Positions 6,132-13,654 are shown, counted from the first letter of the stretch. The stretch: 16,703 bases of DNA from Oligoflexales bacterium (GCA_028282865.1 JANQHA010000541.1:1-16703); one strand, 5' to 3'. Notes: a model not told the origin generated them from the sequence alone. Program-made: numbers and translations.

Positions 6132-8669
6132 CTAATTAATGGTTACTCCTTTTGCCCTCTCATAAACACCTCCTGACAATCTTCGAAAGAAGCTGCCTGA
6201 ACCGGGTTCGATATGAATTATGTGTAGCCATTCATTGTCCACCAAATCCTTGACCACTTGGTGCTTTTCTATGATTTTCTCTATTTCAAACCTGGGCGCT
6301 TCAATGAAAACCGATAGTCTTAGCGGCTCGTGAACAAACTCATTTCCATCATGAACAGACTGCATCGACAGTCCTATCCTAAGATCACCACCGTTCCCCT
6401 CTACAACTCCATTCTCATTAGTTACGTTGTGAAGGACCTTATTTCCGGAGCCAAAATATCGAGGTGCAGTAACAGAGCCATAGTATTGCAGGTTGATCCA
6501 GTTAGTCACCACCATAGGTGCTGTCATAATCAGCTCAAGCGTCGCAAAATCAGAGTCCCCGCGCCAATCGTAATCATGAAGAAATGAACGGCTTGAAAGA
6601 TTGACACCTTTGGTGCGCGACCGGGGAGCAACAATAAAGCATGCATTCCCCGCTAATCCCCACTCTGGCCTTACTTCAGACCAGTTAGTTGCTCTGCGAC
6701 AAGGGCTGTGGTCCATAACATCGGAACGAGCGAAGTTGCGTTCTTTAACCGTTCGAGCCGTCGCTGTTTTCAGCTGAGCTTTAACTTTTTCGACTTCAGC
6801 CCGGTATTCACTAGGAATTTTTTCGTCATCAAGTAGATAAACCGCATCTGTCACCGTTTCATGGACAGCGGCAACAAACCAAGTTTTCTCTGGTATAGTT
6901 ATCTCATGATCTATCAAGCCCCGACGAACTTCACTATCATTTAAAAGATCAGCGACAAAACGGGCATTAATATCTCCAGCGTGGCCACCGCAAGCACCGC
7001 AATCTAACGCCGATGCAAGTGCGTTGTTAGTAGTAGTAGACCCATGTCCACAGAAGAATATCAACTTGCCAAAATCCTCTTTAAGACCAAGGTGACCGAG
7101 CACTGCTGCAGCGCGGCCTACCTTTTCGTCAAGAGATAGAGCCGAACTATCTGCAAGCGACTTAGCAGTCTCCATACATGGCTCCGACGATTTTGACTCA
7201 AATTTTGATGGTACCTTTCGCCCTGATACTTTGGCTGCCAAAGTTTTTAGTGTCCGAAAGGCAATATTTCCAACCGCTAAAATCCCAAAGAGTTCCACAT
7301 ATAGAAACGAAGAGAATGGCGCTTTGCGTAAGTTCTTGAAGTAGCTATATATCAAATTTGACGAATGAACTTCTGCTGCCACCACCGGGTCTTTTGCCTT
7401 CTCGTCAGCATGATAGGCCGGCGTTAAAAGCACAGGTAGCCTATGGCCCACAGTCTTTTGACTCGTTTTTTTGTAATCTAGAGGTATTCCAAAAAAACCC
7501 GCAAACCCTATCGTCTGAAAGTCATCATCTAAACTCTCGATGTGGCGACGTATCATCTCGGAGCGGACATCTATACAAAATACCATCTGGTAACGGCCTG
7601 GACCCTGCCTATCAGACTGCGCATTTTCCAATTGACCGATGATCCGGTTTTGAAATGATAGCTCAAACGCTAACTGCCAAATATAAGGCGCTACCAGAAT
7701 ATTTTTGGAATTGGCAGAAGCGTGGTCGATTGAATTTAGGCTTCGTACCCAAGAATTAGATTTAAACTCCGACTTAGTTACGAAATTATTAAATACAGCG
7801 TAGTCATAGATCATTCTGACAGCTAAAAAATCAAGGGTAGTTGCATCGCGATCAACCTGATACCCTAAAGACTTCTGCCACTCGACGTATTTAAATTGCG
7901 AAGCCCAGCCAATGGTGGTTGCCAGTAATCTTTGCATATATACCAGTTTTCCAGCACTAGAACTCAAGCCGATAGAGTCAAAAATTATTTCAATCACTTC
8001 CTTAGGCTTTTTCCCATGAAAACGTTTAACAACTTTATCAAAACCGCTGATTCCAGACTTAAGCATGGCCTTGTCATATTTCTGAGCCTCGAACCACCCG
8101 TGCCAAAAAGAGCCAGACTGCCAGGGGTAGCGGATGATAGCCTGTCTATCATCAAAATAACCGGCACAATATTTACCAATGTCTTCAATAACAATCTGGT
8201 GGAAATCCTGTTTAGCATTCACGGTCTCAGCAAAAGTCTCGTAGTTTCGATGAGAATCGTGTATTGACCTAGCCCAAGACTCAAACTCTCCGGTTGATTT
8301 TGGTAGATCTGGCCATATCGATTGTGCTAATTCAATAGCCCGACTAAGAGCAGAATCGCATATATCCCCGGCTTGATGCTTTTTGTGATAAAACTCAAGA
8401 GGCATAAACATCGACTGATGCAGTACTGGCTCAAGCTGTGAAAAGACATCAACCAGATGTTTATCACGGTTAAACCAAAACGGATTCACCGCTACAGTGT
8501 TCTGTAGAGGCCAGGCTGGAGTCGCAACCTTTAGGCTCTCTTCAATTGGGTTTTCGATCTGAACTTTTGGTTGCTCAGGCACAGACTTTGACAAATCGAC
8601 AGAAGACTCCGGAAAATCTAGAATCTCTGCAACCTCATCCCTGTGCTCAGTTGTACCTACGTCACGCAT
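6132..8669 (-). CDS. dabA: DabA, zinc-dependent subunit of the DAB inorganic-carbon pump (DUF2309/UPF0753)
   Basis: DabA is a large peripheral protein with a beta-carbonic-anhydrase-like active site. With the membrane subunit DabB it is thought to hydrate CO2 to bicarbonate vectorially, driven by a cation gradient, so that bicarbonate accumulates in the cytoplasm. The 845 residues fit the family. The four positions known as the zinc site in the Halothiobacillus protein (Cys, Asp, His, Cys) are C365 and D367 in FCIDVRSE, H542 in FFCGHGS and C557 in LDCGACGGHAG. The spacings (2 and 15 residues) equal those of that protein as I recall them. The AWPLQNTVAVNPFW segment at 52-65 and the SPCRR and RPEWGLAG regions at 655-674 are also typical. 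The first 45 or so residues are an acidic, weakly conserved-looking extension. The ATG has GGAG eight bases upstream and lies 17 bp after dabB, so the two are co-transcribed. Confidence 0.96.
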   Translation of the reverse strand: MRDVGTTEHRDEVAEILDFPESSVDLSKSVPEQPKVQIENPIEESLKVATPAWPLQNTVAVNPFWFNRDKHLVDVFSQLEPVLHQSMFMPLEFYHKKHQAGDICDSALSRAIELAQSIWPDLPKSTGEFESWARSIHDSHRNYETFAETVNAKQDFHQIVIEDIGKYCAGYFDDRQAIIRYPWQSGSFWHGWFEAQKYDKAMLKSGISGFDKVVKRFHGKKPKEVIEIIFDSIGLSSSAGKLVYMQRLLATTIGWASQFKYVEWQKSLGYQVDRDATTLDFLAVRMIYDYAVFNNFVTKSEFKSNSWVRSLNSIDHASANSKNILVAPYIWQLAFELSFQNRIIGQLENAQSDRQGPGRYQMVFCIDVRSEMIRRHIESLDDDFQTIGFAGFFGIPLDYKKTSQKTVGHRLPVLLTPAYHADEKAKDPVVAAEVHSSNLIYSYFKNLRKAPFSSFLYVELFGILAVGNIAFRTLKTLAAKVSGRKVPSKFESKSSEPCMETAKSLADSSALSLDEKVGRAAAVLGHLGLKEDFGKLIFFCGHGSTTTNNALASALDCGACGGHAGDINARFVADLLNDSEVRRGLIDHEITIPEKTWFVAAVHETVTDAVYLLDDEKIPSEYRAEVEKVKAQLKTATARTVKERNFARSDVMDHSPCRRATNWSEVRPEWGLAGNACFIVAPRSRTKGVNLSSRSFLHDYDWRGDSDFATLELIMTAPMVVTNWINLQYYGSVTAPRYFGSGNKVLHNVTNENGVVEGNGGDLRIGLSMQSVHDGNEFVHEPLRLSVFIEAPRFEIEKIIEKHQVVKDLVDNEWLHIIHIEPGSGSFFRRLSGGVYERAKGVTIN

Positions 8670-8686
8670 AACACCATCTCCATTAG

Positions 8687-10204
8687 TTAATTAGTTACGT
8701 TCGTTGAATGTTGTTTAGGAAAAATATTTGCCAGTAGCCTGGAGCTTACCTGCCCGGCATAACCGCCATTCCATAAGTGCAAATAGATCGCTTTGCTGAC
8801 TGATGATCGTGGATCCATGATCTGCGCTGAAAACCAAAATACTAAAGAAAAAAGACCGAAGCCAAAATAGACTGTTGCTAAGTTCTGAGACAACACCATA
8901 CCGGTATCAGACACTGCCGGAACTGTGTTAAATAAAAATTCGCTCAGTAATTTCTCGGCTAGCACGTAAGCCGAAACCGCTAGTATTAGTAGACCGGATA
9001 TTTTTAGAGAGTGATTGAACTTATTATAACTAGCTCCCTGAGAAGTACTGGTATTCTGCACCAGGCCTAAAAACATTACCGACCCGTAAGTAAACAGCGC
9101 TAGGTATGAGCCCCCTTGATACAAAGATCCAAACCATATTGCTACAAAACCGATTCCAATAGCGCACAAAATCATTGCAGGAGGCACTCTAGTTAACTTT
9201 AGGCCTGCTTGATCTGATTCTTCAATCAGTTTTCCGGTGGCTAGGAATGCATTAGCTTTATAGAAGCTGTGAGCTATAATATGGAAAAGTGCTAGCGCAT
9301 AAGCACCGATACCGCAGGCAAACATCATCATGCCCATCTGACTGATTGTGGAGTATGCTAATTTACGTTTAATATTATTTTGAGTCACCATGCAGAGGGC
9401 TCCATAAACCGCAGTAACTGAGCCGACAATAATTAAGACAGAGTGGACAAAAACTGATGATTGTAAGATAGGGCTGAGGCGGATGATAAGGAAACCACCG
9501 GCATTGATAACACCAGCATGCATCAATGCCGAAACCGGCGCCGGGGTTTCCATCGTATCAGGAAGCCAAAAGTGGAAGGGAAACTGAGCAGACTTTGCTA
9601 AAGCCCCTACAACCAAAAGAAGACCGATGGTATTCATCATCAGTCCATGATTTTCAGGACTAATTAGCACGTCTGAAGTGAATATCGTAGAAAAATCGGA
9701 AGATCCGAAATGCCAATAGGTGAGACAGATCCCAGCTAATAAAGAGAGGTCGCCAAACCTACTAATCACCTGTTTCTTGCGCGCGGCCATCAAAGCATTG
9801 GGCCGCTCCTTATTGTATATAAGCAGTTTGTGGAGGTTGTAGCTTGTTAAAATCCACATAGCAAAAAACATTATCAGATTGCTAGACAGCACTAGCAAAG
9901 AGACAGAAAGGATTATACTGAGTAAGTATTTGTAGAAATAGCCCTGCCGGCTTTCACCGTCGAGGTACCTAATAGCATAATGACCTATTGCAACTCCCAG
10001 CAAACTTACCATCAAAAACATAAGGGTCGATAGCGCATCGAAACGGAGTGCTAGATCTATGTCAACATGAGCAATAGCAGTGGAAAAAATTTCAAAATAT
10101 TGGGTACCAGATTTTATAGTAGCTAGCAGGGCTGACACCGCAAAAATCAGTAAAAGCCACAAAATAGACATCGTCCCTAAAATACTGAATCGATTTTGCT
10201 GCAT
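8687..10204 (-). CDS. dabB: DabB, NDH-5/NuoL-like membrane subunit of the DAB inorganic-carbon pump
   Basis: This is a polytopic inner-membrane protein of the proton-conducting transporter family (related to NuoL and Mrp antiporter subunits). In DAB systems it is thought to supply the ion pathway that drives DabA. From the preferred ATG it has 505 residues and roughly 14 hydrophobic segments. Family signatures are AKSAQFPFHFWLPDTMETP at 203-221 with the buried Lys204, APVSALMHAGVINAGG at 222-237 and NIKRKLAYSTISQMG at 277-291. The TM5 region reads WILTSYNLHKLL, with no Glu where NuoL has its essential one, which I take as usual for this subfamily. A GTG at 10234 opens the same frame, but the ATG at 10204 has GGAGGA seven bases upstream and is the better start. 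The 17-bp gap to dabA, plus the DabA identity, make the assignment firm. Confidence 0.93.
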   Translation of the reverse strand: MQQNRFSILGTMSILWLLLIFAVSALLATIKSGTQYFEIFSTAIAHVDIDLALRFDALSTLMFLMVSLLGVAIGHYAIRYLDGESRQGYFYKYLLSIILSVSLLVLSSNLIMFFAMWILTSYNLHKLLIYNKERPNALMAARKKQVISRFGDLSLLAGICLTYWHFGSSDFSTIFTSDVLISPENHGLMMNTIGLLLVVGALAKSAQFPFHFWLPDTMETPAPVSALMHAGVINAGGFLIIRLSPILQSSVFVHSVLIIVGSVTAVYGALCMVTQNNIKRKLAYSTISQMGMMMFACGIGAYALALFHIIAHSFYKANAFLATGKLIEESDQAGLKLTRVPPAMILCAIGIGFVAIWFGSLYQGGSYLALFTYGSVMFLGLVQNTSTSQGASYNKFNHSLKISGLLILAVSAYVLAEKLLSEFLFNTVPAVSDTGMVLSQNLATVYFGFGLFSLVFWFSAQIMDPRSSVSKAIYLHLWNGGYAGQVSSRLLANIFPKQHSTNVTN

Positions 10205-10211
10205 GGCAGAC

Positions 10212-10217
10212 TCCTCC
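10212..10217 (-). promoter_or_regulatory. Shine-Dalgarno GGAGGA that sets the dabB start
   Basis: On the minus strand GGAGGA ends seven bases before the ATG at 10204. The alternative upstream GTG at 10234 has no comparable site and would add ten polar residues, so the shorter protein is preferred. Confidence 0.75.
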
Positions 10218-10255
10218 GTTCGATCTGTGGTCACCTAAATGACGATTTTTAAATA

Positions 10256-10285
10256 ATGAATTAAATATCACGATAAATAATTCAT
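10256..10285. promoter_or_regulatory. 30-bp imperfect palindrome in the dabB leader
   Basis: Outer arms ATGAATTA (10256-10263) and TAATTCAT (10278-10285) are perfect complements, and inner arms TATC (10266-10269) and GATA (10272-10275) pair as well, with only two AA positions on each side and the central AC unmatched. It lies 52-81 bp upstream of the dabB ATG and about 20-50 bp downstream of the candidate transcription start. It may be an operator for a dimeric regulator or a leader hairpin. Confidence 0.55.
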
Positions 10286-10312
10286 GAAATTTAATTCGTA
10301 TGTCTTATTGGC

Positions 10313-10341
10313 AGTCTAAGCAAGGTTGCTTCGGTATTCAA
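10313..10341 (-). promoter_or_regulatory. candidate promoter of the dab operon with a dyad in its spacer
   Basis: On the minus strand TTGAAT (10341-10336) and TAGACT (10318-10313) are 17 bp apart; each matches 4 of 6 consensus bases. The spacer holds the dyad AAGCAA (10318-10323) / TTGCTT (10326-10331), so a regulator could bind between the -35 and -10 boxes. A run of about 15 A/T bases upstream (10343-10358) could act as an UP element. Confidence 0.35.
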
Positions 10342-10421
10342 GGAAAAAAACAAAAAAAATTATAAAGAGCTGAAGTTGCTACGCTTTCTACATCTATTAG
10401 GTATTTTTATCGTGATTATTA

Positions 10422-10440
10422 GAAAAGCTAAAAAATTAGC
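10422..10440 (-). terminator. weak terminator-like hairpin at the murF stop
   Basis: On the minus strand GCTAA (from 10440) pairs with TTAGC (ending at 10427) around TTTT, followed by TTTTC. The stem overlaps the murF stop codon and is short and AT-rich, so termination may be inefficient. Confidence 0.3.
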
Positions 10441-11839
10441 GCCCTAAATCAGTCAAGGTAAGGTTTTCCCAGACTTTTTCCATAGTCATTTGCCTTGAAC
10501 CCTTTATAAGCACTGCGTCGCCTTTCGAAATAAAGCTATGCAACAAAAGGGTCATGCTCTCTAAATCACTGCAGTAATTATAAGCACCGCTAAAGCCAAG
10601 GTTTTCCAATTCGTTTATGATCCACTTTGTTCTATCTCCGATACAGAAAACACCCTCAAAACCTAGCTCACTCAATGTAACAGCAACATCACGGTGCAGC
10701 GTTTCCTCAGCACTACCTAGCTCTAGCATGTCACCAAGACAAGCAATTGGCCTACCCCCCGCTTTTTCAGCAAGGTCGCTAACCGTTCTTAGAGCTGCAT
10801 CCATGGAGGCGGGGCTTGCATTATAGTAGTCACACAGAAAACTCACCCCTTTTATCCCTTCTCGTATTTGGCTACGATCTGGTGGTGGAACAAAAGCGGA
10901 AAGCCCTTCACTAATTTGTTCAAGACTCATATCAAAACTATGTGCAACCGAAACCGCACCAAGCAAATTACTAGCATTATGACTTCCAGGAAGTGGCAAA
11001 CTAAATTCACCTTTATTACCCATTAAATCAGAGATGAGCAAAACATCGCCCTGTAAAACTCCTCTAATAGTTGAGCTAGATTTTATGCCTTCCGAAACGA
11101 GTTCGTAACTAATCATGTCAGAAGGCCTACAGTCATTAACCCATGCTCGTTGCCAAAAATCACTCAGGTTTACCACCATCTTTCCATGGTTGTGCAAAAG
11201 CCAATCGAAGCAGGCTAGCTCTTCTTTGGCAACACTACCAATACTCCCAAGACCAGAAAGGTGCTCATAGTCGATTCTAGTAATCAAACCAATGTCTGGA
11301 GCTACCAGTCGCATGTGCTCTAACATAGCGCCAATTTTATCAATACCGATTTCCACAACTAGCATGCCTGCATCAAGTGGGGTATTTAGCAAAGTAAGTG
11401 CGATTCCAAGATAACCATTTTGACTAGCCTTGGTAGAAGCTAAGTTGGGAAAGCATGAACTTAAAATAGCCGCAGCCATTTGCTTTGTAGTCGTTTTGCC
11501 GACGCTTCCGCAGATTGCGACTACTGGACAGCTGAGCTCTTGGCGCCATGCCCCCGCCAATATCCTGAGGCTTTCGACCGATTCCTTAACCTCAAAAGAA
11601 TGTATACCATTAGGAATATTAACCTTTCTATCTTTATGATGTATCACCCCGGTAGCACCGCGATCAATTGCTTTAGCAATAAACTCGTGGCCATCAAAAT
11701 GCTCTCCTGGCAAAGCCACAAACAAATCTCCAGTTTCGACCAGTCTTGAATCAGCTTTTACTCCGGAAAAAGTAATATTTTCTGGGATAGAATTCGGACC
11801 AAGGCCTAAGAAATGTTTGATAAAATCGAGGTTTATCAT
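10436..11839 (-). CDS. murF: UDP-N-acetylmuramoyl-tripeptide--D-alanyl-D-alanine ligase (MurF)
   Basis: MurF adds D-Ala-D-Ala to UDP-MurNAc-tripeptide with ATP, the last cytoplasmic step in making the peptidoglycan precursor. The 467 residues match the family. The N-terminal domain has DSRLVETGDLFVALPG at 30-45, the ATP-binding loop CGSVGKTTTK is at 110-119, VVEIG at 161-165, LPLPGSHNASNLLGA at 281-295, the C-terminal domain motif DYYNASPASM at 337-346, LGDMLELG at 368-375 and KGSRQMTMEKV at 446-456. The segment after the P-loop reads KASQNGYLG, where many MurFs have a GN-x-NN-x-x-G pattern, so this is a somewhat divergent copy. It stands outside a division/cell-wall cluster: neighbours are dabB and a divergent winged-helix gene. 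The ATG has no clear Shine-Dalgarno sequence. Confidence 0.95.
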   Translation of the reverse strand: MINLDFIKHFLGLGPNSIPENITFSGVKADSRLVETGDLFVALPGEHFDGHEFIAKAIDRGATGVIHHKDRKVNIPNGIHSFEVKESVESLRILAGAWRQELSCPVVAICGSVGKTTTKQMAAAILSSCFPNLASTKASQNGYLGIALTLLNTPLDAGMLVVEIGIDKIGAMLEHMRLVAPDIGLITRIDYEHLSGLGSIGSVAKEELACFDWLLHNHGKMVVNLSDFWQRAWVNDCRPSDMISYELVSEGIKSSSTIRGVLQGDVLLISDLMGNKGEFSLPLPGSHNASNLLGAVSVAHSFDMSLEQISEGLSAFVPPPDRSQIREGIKGVSFLCDYYNASPASMDAALRTVSDLAEKAGGRPIACLGDMLELGSAEETLHRDVAVTLSELGFEGVFCIGDRTKWIINELENLGFSGAYNYCSDLESMTLLLHSFISKGDAVLIKGSRQMTMEKVWENLTLTDLGR

Positions 11840-11866
11840 TGTTAACCATGGAGAGTGAAACGATTT

Positions 11867-11889
11867 AAATAGCGGATTAAGCCCTATTT
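11867..11889. promoter_or_regulatory. operator-like dyad between murF and the winged-helix gene
   Basis: AAATAG (11867-11872) and CTATTT (11884-11889) are perfect arms 11 bp apart, with two further matched positions inside. The dyad sits in the 89-bp divergent gap, just upstream of a consensus TATAAT (11894-11899) about 30 bp before the winged-helix gene. That -10 has no good -35 at 16-18 bp, which would fit a regulated promoter. Autoregulation by the neighbouring protein is inferred from position. Confidence 0.35.
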
Positions 11890-11928
11890 GCTCTATAATC
11901 TACCAGATTTTATCGTCGGGGTATAGAA

Positions 11929-12216
11929 ATGAGCAAAGGCACAAAGTCCGCAAAATGGACTTTTTTATCCAACCACGCTCACGTACTGATCTGTCTGGCG
12001 CGTGACTCGGAAATACTTCTTCGTGACGTCGCCGATCAAGTCGGGATTACAGAGCGGGCAGTACAAAAAATCGTCTCTGATTTAGAAGAGGGTGGTTACG
12101 TATCGAGAATTAGAGATGGCCGCTGTAACCGTTACCGGCTTGCACTCGCAAAAAAACTGCGCCACCAAGTCGAGAAAAACTGCACTTTGAAAGAGTTGGT
12201 CGACTTGATTAGGTAA
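11929..12216 (+). CDS. small winged helix-turn-helix transcriptional regulator (MarR/ArsR-like)
   Basis: This 95-residue protein is little more than one winged-helix DNA-binding domain. The first helix reads HAHVLICLARD (16-26), the second LRDVADQVG (31-39), the recognition helix ERAVQKIVSDLEEGG (42-56) and the wing YVSRIRDGRCNRYRL (57-71), with a short C-terminal helix. It matches a widespread group of single-domain wHTH proteins whose ligands are mostly unknown. No metal-binding Cys pair typical of ArsR sensors is seen. It is divergent from murF, sharing an 89-bp gap with a dyad, so it may control itself, murF or both (inference). The start ATG has a GGGG-type weak ribosome binding site. 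The next gene begins 44 bp downstream and may be co-transcribed. Confidence 0.85.
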   Translation: MSKGTKSAKWTFLSNHAHVLICLARDSEILLRDVADQVGITERAVQKIVSDLEEGGYVSRIRDGRCNRYRLALAKKLRHQVEKNCTLKELVDLIR

Positions 12217-12245
12217 GTCTTTATTTATGATCTAACCACCCCCTG

Positions 12246-12251
12246 AAGGAG
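12246..12251 (+). promoter_or_regulatory. Shine-Dalgarno AAGGAG supporting a TTG start
   Basis: AAGGAG lies nine bases before the TTG at 12261. No in-frame ATG or GTG is available nearby that would keep the hydrophobic N-terminus, so TTG is the likely initiation codon. The GTG at 12251 is out of frame. Confidence 0.5.
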
Positions 12252-12260
12252 TGAACTTTT

Positions 12261-12791
12261 TTGTATTACAGATATTTGGTCTCGTTCTCTATCATAGCAG
12301 CAGTTTTCATTAAAGACGCGCAAGGTGTAACCTCTAGCTGCTCGCTAAAGTTCAGCAGAAAAAAAATCGGCTTTAACCAGCTGGTGACTCTTATTCAGAA
12401 ATCTCTAGACCCTGATCTATTGAAGCCTTATTGGCAAAAAAAGCTCATATCACACCGTAACTTTAAAGATATACGCATCAACCTCCACCATTATGGTCAT
12501 TGCTACCATGCAACAGAAGCGCTATTTAGACTAATGGGCGGAAAGGCTTCTGGCCTTATGCCACATGTTATGAGAATAAATGGGCAGACTCATTGGTACC
12601 TGAAGATTACCAGTGAAAAAGACAAATCAAAATTTCAATCAGATTATACCTTCGGATCTTACATCGATATTACAGCCGATCAATTTGCCGAGCGTCCGAA
12701 CTACGACCTTGGAAAAGCAAATGGAATGATGCTGTCAGCGCCTTCGAAAAGAAGCGATATATTGATATCCCGGGTAACCGGCCAGATGTAA
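12261..12791 (+). CDS. exported protein with a Cys-His-Asp pattern resembling YunG-type proteins
   Basis: The 176-residue product starts at a TTG and opens with a hydrophobic signal-like segment (residues 4-17) before a DAQG region, so export is likely. The conserved-looking core is HCYHATEALFRLMGG at 80-94, THWYL at 110-114 and YIDITADQF at 134-142. This order, a Cys followed by Ala/Thr, then a His-Trp, then an Asp in a strand with T-x-x-QF, recalls small proteins such as Bacillus YunG and phage-like relatives. It also recalls the Cys-His-Asp order of transglutaminase-fold thiol enzymes. C81, H111 and D136 would be the candidate residues. The link to any enzyme activity is inference from motif recall. 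It follows the winged-helix gene by 44 bp and ends nine bases before tRNA-Ser on the opposite strand. Confidence 0.65.
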   Translation: MYYRYLVSFSIIAAVFIKDAQGVTSSCSLKFSRKKIGFNQLVTLIQKSLDPDLLKPYWQKKLISHRNFKDIRINLHHYGHCYHATEALFRLMGGKASGLMPHVMRINGQTHWYLKITSEKDKSKFQSDYTFGSYIDITADQFAERPNYDLGKANGMMLSAPSKRSDILISRVTGQM

Positions 12792-12800
12792 TACAAGGAG

Positions 12801-12885
12801 CGGAGAGAAAGGGATTCGAACCCTTGGTGAGTTACCCCACAACGGTTTTCAAGACCGCCGCCTTCGACCACTCGGCCATCTCTCC
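12801..12885 (-). tRNA. tRNA-Ser, anticodon UGA
   Basis: The 85-nt minus-strand sequence folds as a class II tRNA. The acceptor arms GGAGAGA (12885-12879) and TCTCTCC (12808-12802) pair fully with discriminator G at 12801. The D arm is GCC/GGC, the anticodon stem is GCGGT/ACCGT around the loop CTTGAAA (12853-12847) with anticodon TGA (12851-12849). The long variable arm is GTGGG/CTCAC with a GTAA loop, and the T arm is AAGGG-TTCGAAT-CCCTT. A long variable arm with anticodon UGA identifies serine. CCA is not encoded. Confidence 0.97.
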
Positions 12886-12908
12886 TAATGTAAAGACCTT
12901 TGGATTCG

Positions 12909-12957
12909 TCACATATACTGTGATTCCAGTAACTTAGCTTAATTTGTGACAATCACA
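12909..12957. promoter_or_regulatory. cluster of TGTGA/TCACA boxes upstream of tRNA-Ser
   Basis: TCACA (12909-12913) and TGTGA (12919-12923) form an inverted pair 5 bp apart; TGTGA (12945-12949) and TCACA (12953-12957) form a second, 3 bp apart. CTGTGATT (12918-12925) and AATCACAG (12951-12958) are also perfect complements. The first pair overlaps an AT-rich TATATG on the minus strand that could be the -10 of the tRNA gene. CRP-type sites use TGTGA-N6-TCACA, so the spacing here is different. Confidence 0.4.
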
Positions 12958-13012
12958 GGAAGGATTGTGGCATTCAAACCAGCTATTGTAAAGTTCAATC
13001 ATGACCGGCGGC

Positions 13013-13654
13013 TTATTTGCACGGTCTCTTCGCGGAAGCTTCAATAATCATGAGAGCTTTTTGGATTTGTTCAGCATAAACCCCCTGCTGCTCCTTGACA
13101 GTCCCTAGGGAAACCACTATCGGCTCTCCGTAAAATACCCTGATACGTGCAAACGGCTTGGGAATACGAAACCTGTCCCAACTCTTTAATGTCCAGTATC
13201 GGTCAGCAATCGCTCCAAAGGGTAGGATCGCGACATTTCCACGTCTTGCAATATCAACGATACCCATCTTAACTTCGTAAATTGGCCCTTTAGGGCCATC
13301 AACTGTAATTGCTGACGAGTAGCCTCTTTTAAAGTTTTCCACAATTTGTTCACGGGCTTCTTTCCCTCCTCGAGACGAACTCCCGCGAACCGGGGCTATA
13401 CCCATTCGTTCGCAAACAAACGCCACTAAATCTCCATCTTTAGACTTACTCATTAGAGGATTAAAGTTTTGAAATGTATGCGCTAGAATTCCACCAAAGC
13501 AGTTGTTATGCCAGGTCGCCATGATCATCGCGTTATTGGCGCCATATTCCTCAGAACTAACTTTGTTTACTTCATCAATATATCTGTATCGATAACTCAA
13601 GTGTAGTAAGCGCACAGCAGCATAAACAACATAGCAAGTGAATTTAAATATCAA
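13013..13654 (-). CDS. DUF374 family lysophospholipid acyltransferase-like protein
   Basis: The 213-residue product carries the DUF374 signatures in order: MATWHN at 45-50, SKSKDGDLVAF at 69-79, VRGSSSRGG at 89-97 and TVDGPKGP at 117-124, with a conserved LPFGAIADRYW at 144-154. The family belongs to the LPLAT superfamily and is thought to acylate a lipid at the inner membrane, perhaps in lipid A or lysophospholipid metabolism; the substrate is not settled. The N-terminal hydrophobic stretch (5-18) may anchor it. The start is a TTG at 13654. Upstream in frame there is a stop after one more codon, no ATG occurs before residue 43, and a GAG-type site lies eight bases before the TTG. It stands alone between tRNA-Ser and the RCC1-like gene, with no clear terminator. 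Confidence 0.9.
   Translation of the reverse strand: MIFKFTCYVVYAAVRLLHLSYRYRYIDEVNKVSSEEYGANNAMIMATWHNNCFGGILAHTFQNFNPLMSKSKDGDLVAFVCERMGIAPVRGSSSRGGKEAREQIVENFKRGYSSAITVDGPKGPIYEVKMGIVDIARRGNVAILPFGAIADRYWTLKSWDRFRIPKPFARIRVFYGEPIVVSLGTVKEQQGVYAEQIQKALMIIEASAKRPCK

Noticed and set aside
7932..8267. 111-codon rightward open frame opposite dabA
   Set aside because: It is antisense to a highly recognisable DabA coding region and has no supporting signals.
10343..10358. long A run read as a terminator T tract on the minus strand
   Set aside because: No stable GC-containing stem precedes it on the minus strand. It is more easily explained as AT-rich promoter-upstream sequence.
12769..12780. 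CCGG-GTAA-CCGG mini-hairpin with a GNRA-type loop
   Set aside because: It lies inside the last codons of a gene, has only four base pairs and no T run, so it is probably incidental.
12780..12900. tRNA-Ser as an integration site of a mobile element
   Set aside because: No integrase and no second copy of the tRNA 3' end can be seen in the window, and the flanking genes look like ordinary chromosomal genes.
12701..12952. 83-codon leftward open frame
   Set aside because: It runs straight through tRNA-Ser and the 3' end of the opposing gene, so it is an artefact of the tRNA sequence.
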